From Aquilaria yunnanensis (lineage: Eukaryota; Streptophyta; Magnoliopsida; Malvales; Thymelaeaceae): a stretch of 64,000 nucleotides of DNA. The translations under genes and the position numbers were made by a program. The stretch is from positions 620,001 through 684,000 of the forward strand of contig CM077596.1 of assembly GCA_039654915.1 (NCBI GenBank), given 5' to 3'. Positions 59,886 to 64,000 of the stretch are shown piece after piece (the stretch's first letter is position 1; each line of letters opens with the position of its first letter). The notes under the pieces were generated by a model that did no database searches, had not been told where the DNA came from, and saw only the letters and a program-made list of their open reading frames with translations.

Positions 59886-62800
59886 ATGGAGAATTCCGGG
59901 CAAAACAGAGTCTCAGCCCTCAACTGCATCGATCTCTCCAACCCCGATTTCAATCAATCAGTTTCGTCTTTGAAGCAGGTCTCTTCATGTTCGCTTCCGT
60001 ATTGAGCTGGCTCCCTCTCTGTCTCCCCTGTTTAATTCAGTTCGCGGGTGTTTTTTTTTATCTCCTCTTGTTTTTTCGTCATGAAGGCGTGTTTGGATTG
60101 TGGATTTTTCTACGTGGTGAACCATGGGATTAGCGAGGAGTTGATGGAGGAGGTGTTTGCCCAGAGCAGGAACTTCTTTCGGTTGCCTTTGGACCAGAAA
60201 ATGAAGCTACTGAGAAACGAGAAACACCGAGGGTTTACTCCTCTTCTTGATGAGTTTCTTGATCCTGATAATCAAGTTCATGGTCAGTAGATTTAGTTTA
60301 CCATGGAATTGCTGAATTTCGTCAACTTGTTTGATAGTTTCTGGCTAATTCTGTTCTCGAACAAAGTGCTGATTGGTTTTCAATTTGGGTAGTAGGAGAC
60401 TACAAAGAAGGGTACTATATAGGTGTCGAAGTGCCCCCAGATGATCCTGACGCGGATAAACCCTTCTATGGTCCGAATGTTTGGCCTGCTGATGGTAATT
60501 TTTTGCAAACTTATGTCCCAATACCATTTTGGTTGGCATTTGTATGATTCAGACTTATATTTGAGGGTTTTGTTTCTGCTCAGATGTTTTACCTAGGTGG
60601 AGACAAACTATGGAGAAATTCCATGCACAGACATTGTAAGCTTGAGCTATGTGATATGGCTTTGATCGTAGAAAATGGTAGTTCAGCTCTCTTTTGTTGA
60701 GAAAATGTAAACCGGAATTTTTTTCCCCAAATGGGAGATTAGGGAGGTGGCAAGAGCAGTGGCAAGGATTATAGCACTTGCGCTTAATCTGGACATCGAT
60801 TTCTTTGATAAGCCTGAGATGCTAGGCAAGCCTATTGCAACTTTGCGTTTACTGCACTACGAAGGTAAAACCCTAAACGAGAAAAAAAGAACTTGCATGT
60901 TTTCTGCAAAGCTGAGACACTATCTCACCCTTCCAGCCTTGGAATCTATGCAGGTCAAGTTTCAGATCCCTCCAATGGACTATTTGGCGCTGGAGCACAT
61001 TCTGACTTTGGATTGATCACCCTTTTGGCCACAGATGACGTCATGGGTCTCCAAGTATGAAGAATGAAAGGAATCTGGATTTTTTCCTTGGTGCAATGTT
61101 TTTTTGCGAAGTTGACCTTTTACTATCTATTATTGCAGATATGTAAGGACCGAGATGCCAAACCTCAGATATGGGAATATGTTGCTCCAATGAAAGGGTA
61201 AGTAGGGGGTGAGCATTCAGTTGGTTCAGTTTGAAACCGATCTGAACATTATGATCTAATTAATTTTCGGTTTTTACAAAGTGTATCCAAATTGTCTGAA
61301 TTACATGTCAGAACCAATCCGAACTGTCCGAAGTATATTTCAATTTAATCGGTTCAGTTTATTCGGTTCTTTTTCTAAAACCTAGACACATAGTAAATGA
61401 AAAAAATAAGATATATATTAGAATTTTTATCTCTCATACCCAATATTAAAGAAAGATAGACAACATATTGTCCAAAATTAGTAGGAAATGATCTTATATA
61501 TGTATGGTCAATATGGATAATGGTAAAAATTGGTAGGAAACAACTTTATATATGTATGATCATTATGGATAATGGTAAAATATTTATTACTAATTGGTCT
61601 ATTCGGTTTATTCGGTTTTAAGTGTATAATCCAATAATCAATTCAATAATTGAATGTGAAATTCGGTATTGATCTGAACTGACCAAACTAGAAAAGAAAC
61701 TGAATCATTTTATCTGAATATAATCTGTCTTTTCGGTTTTTTTGGTTTTGTCTGAATAATGCTTACCCCTAAGGATAAGCTTCTTACATTCAAATGCATC
61801 CCTTAGATTGTTGGGGGATGCAGGGTCAGTGAGGAGGTTTCTTGGCCTATAATTAAAGGCTGAACCGGCTCACTTTTGAATGCATTTTTATACGCTTTTG
61901 ATTAAAACATACTTCATGTTATCTTGATTAAAGTTCTTTTAAGATTTTGATCTGCACATATGAAATAAACATTTAGGAAATTTTTTGGAATGAGAATCTT
62001 GTTGGTGGATTGAGGATTTTAACATTTATCTGATCAATGGGTAAAACTTGTTTATTGCTTATCTTTTGCAGGGCATTTATTGTAAATCTTGGTGACATGT
62101 TGGAGCGCTGGAGCAACTGCATTTTCAAGTAACACCTACTCTCCTGTATAAAATGCTTGAAATGCCAGTTATGTGACCTTTTATTGTCCTTAGATGAATT
62201 AATGGTAGGCTCCTTGGAGCTTTGCCATTCATTTAGGTCGATACAAAATTTATAGTTCTCCAACTTTGAACCCTAAAGAACTCGCATAGGGTACAACTTT
62301 ATAACTATGGCCTCTCTTTGCATGATAGTGGTACTTAATTGCCTTGAATGCAGAAAGGTGTATATTATTTGAATATTCAGTGACATTCTATCATGTAGAG
62401 TTGATGTCTTTTATGGCTGGCATTTTTGGGTTCTTACTGGCAGTATCACATAATGAAGGTTGATTGTGTCTTGAAAATTATAGCTGGTAACTTAGTTAGA
62501 AAGGCAGTGTTCTAGACTAATTTCCATAGTTCACTCCTTTCTAACTTAAGCTTGTCATTCCTTGTTATACATTTAAAAGTTTAATTTGTTATTAAATCAT
62601 TGCACTTTTTGATATGTTTGAAGTTAGATTAATGTTTAAGGGTCTGATTCAAAAACGATTTGCATTGTGCTTTTCTGTGCATACAAGTTCACCAGATATG
62701 TCTACTTGGTATGTCTCACTTTTTTTTTCTCATTTACTTCTGACATTGCCTGCCATAATTTTTACCTAGAGTTCCCTTCAAGTTAACTGTGTTGAATTGC

Positions 62801-63926
62801 CCATGTAGAGCAACTGCCGCCATATGGTTCTCAAATCGATATAAACTGTTGCGCTACATTTGTATGCAGGTCCACATTACACAGAGTTCTGGGGAATGGC
62901 AAAGATAGATACTCTGTAAGCCCCTCCTCCCTCTTAATCTTTTTCCCTTTGCACAACTTTCTAAAGATATTTGCGGATGTTTTATTTTACAACCTTCCCT
63001 GTATGTATTAAGCATACTCGGCTTACCTGAGAGTTATTATTTCCCCTTGTGTTATACTTTAGTACATTTTGTCCTTGTTCAGTAGCTAATGGATGATCTC
63101 ATTATCTTTACCAACACTTGCACAAGGCTACTTTGTTCAATGTACTTGTACTTTGTCCATGTGGTTGACAGTCGCTGCATGCTCAAGTAAAAGCTTACCC
63201 ACTATGTTGACATGGAAGCTAATTGGGAAGTTCATTGTACTGTGATTCCATTCTCCATAGTATGTGCCAGAAAAACTTGGCAATTCCATCCAGAACTGTT
63301 ACAAACTGACTGAAATTGGTCTTCCCAGATTCTGTTTGTGTTCCTCTAGCAATTACATGACATGTCTCTGCAGTATTCTGTTTCTGGCGTTCAGATGCAC
63401 GTACACTCTGCATGAATATTTGCTTGCACTTTTGTGTTTTTTGTTTACATGCCCTTTTCTTAGTTTGAGTTTGGGAAGAACCTGTAGTCTCTCTGTCTGC
63501 CTCTCTCCGATTCACACACACTTTCTGGTGGCAGATTGCATACTTTGTGGAACCTAGTCATGATTGTCTGGTCGAGTGTCTGCCAACATGTAAATCAGAA
63601 ACAAATCCGCCCAAGTAAGTGGTGATTTCAGTCATTATCTTCACCAATCAATCTTGTTAAATGTTCAAACCCAGCTCATCTATTCTTCTTTGACATCTGT
63701 TAATTCTTGAGTCCTAGAATCTAAGGATTGTGGTTGTTACCAAGAGGTTCAAGTTCTGGTCCTCCCCACTCCCCCATTTACCCCCGCCCACCATTGACCC
63801 GCTTGATGATTTGTTTTCCTGTTTCTCCCCAGATTTCCACCGATCAAGTGTGGAACATACCTGAGCCAGCGGTACAAGGACACGCATGCGGACTTGAATT
63901 TATACAATAAGAAACAGCAAATCTAA
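59886..63926 (+). CDS. 2-oxoglutarate/Fe(II)-dependent dioxygenase
   Basis: A soluble DOXC-type oxygenase that uses 2-oxoglutarate, O2 and Fe(II) to oxidise a small molecule. Eleven exons: 59886-59978, 60087-60282, 60396-60494, 60584-60635, 60743-60864, 60954-61054, 61139-61197, 62072-62128, 62870-62915, 63535-63614, 63833-63926; all introns are GT-AG and the sum, 999 nt, gives 332 aa, a normal length. The N-terminal domain has CGFFYVVNHGI (about 36-46). The jelly-roll core has the metal triad His203-x-Asp205 (GAGAHSDFGLITLL) and His264 (STLHRVL), and Arg273-Tyr-Ser275 (RxS) for 2-oxoglutarate. The closest relatives I can recall are the uncharacterised Arabidopsis At1g35190-type proteins, sometimes annotated hyoscyamine 6-dioxygenase-like; the substrate cannot be inferred. 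Intron 7 carries a transposon fragment. The reading frame is intact, so it is probably functional. Confidence 0.95.
61203..61771. mobile_element. MITE in intron 7 of the dioxygenase gene
   Basis: The segment begins TAGGGGGTGAGCATTCAG and ends with the inverted counterpart TGAATAATGCTTACCCCTA. Its interior is rich in 'ttcggttt' and 'ggttcagtttg' motifs. This is the plant 'GGGGTGAGCATTCGGT' type of miniature element, probably hAT-derived. It lies wholly in the intron; no clear target duplication was found. Confidence 0.65.
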
Positions 63927-64000
63927 GTCTGCGAAGGCCTCATCTTCGATGATCCTAATGCAGTAAAACTTTCCCTTTCCACAATTTTTTTTATCTGTTT
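63927..64000 (+). other. Start of the dioxygenase 3' UTR
   Basis: Sequence after the TAA stop to the end of the window; no polyadenylation signal is seen before the window ends. Confidence 0.6.

Noticed and set aside
63219..63910. Frames inside 63219-63557 and 63728-63910
   Set aside because: These lie in introns 10 and (partly) exon 11 of the dioxygenase in the wrong frame.
1..64000. Biosynthetic gene cluster or prokaryote-type defence system
   Set aside because: Only three unrelated intact genes are present, with plant intron structure; nothing links them in a pathway, and no CRISPR-like or operon structure was seen.

Overview
This window is nuclear DNA of a flowering plant, most likely a dicot. 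The genes have many GT-AG introns, their closest recognisable relatives are plant-specific versions of conserved families, and the intergenic DNA is AT-rich and full of plant transposon types (CACTA, hAT, PIF/Harbinger, Mutator-like, Ty1-copia, Ty3-gypsy-like LTRs, LINEs). The species cannot be told from the sequence. No rRNA, tRNA or CRISPR was recognised.

Three complete protein genes can be rebuilt exon by exon. (1) MED8, Mediator head subunit 8, + strand, 21300-27663, 12 exons, 555 aa. (2) A DUF1666 protein of unknown function (often mislabelled 'ribosomal protein L34Ae'), - strand, 31481-28383, 4 exons, 431 aa, convergent with MED8. (3) A 2-oxoglutarate/Fe(II) dioxygenase, + strand, 59886-63926, 11 exons, 332 aa. 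In each case the summed exon lengths are an exact multiple of three and every intron is GT-AG. A fourth candidate is a 189-aa intronless membrane-protein ORF (6794-7363) with no recognised family.

Layout: 1-2658 is the right part of a CACTA transposon whose subterminal region is an array of hairpins. 5600-6345 is a broken partial copy of MED8 split by a 419-bp hAT element. 7690-12330 is an NRT1/PTR (NPF) transporter pseudogene on the - strand split by a decayed Ty1-copia element. 12330-20400 is repeat DNA with a Harbinger-like element, two Mutator-like elements, a solo LTR and a compound tandem repeat. 20880-32300 is the gene-rich core. 33030-40750 holds a LINE relic, two small Mutator-like elements and a subtilase pseudogene fragment. 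41030-47800 is a nest of gypsy-like solo LTRs, one inside another. 53690-57540 is a LINE (ORF1 and endonuclease, no reverse transcriptase) split by a 1.39-kb solo LTR. The dioxygenase gene closes the window.

The three live genes are not an operon or an obvious pathway cluster. MED8 acts in transcription, the dioxygenase in metabolism, and the DUF1666 protein has no known role. The main interest lies in gene-structure details (an in-frame 78-nt MED8 intron, a NAGNAG acceptor in the DUF1666 gene) and in the layered history of transposon insertions, several with exact target-site duplications.
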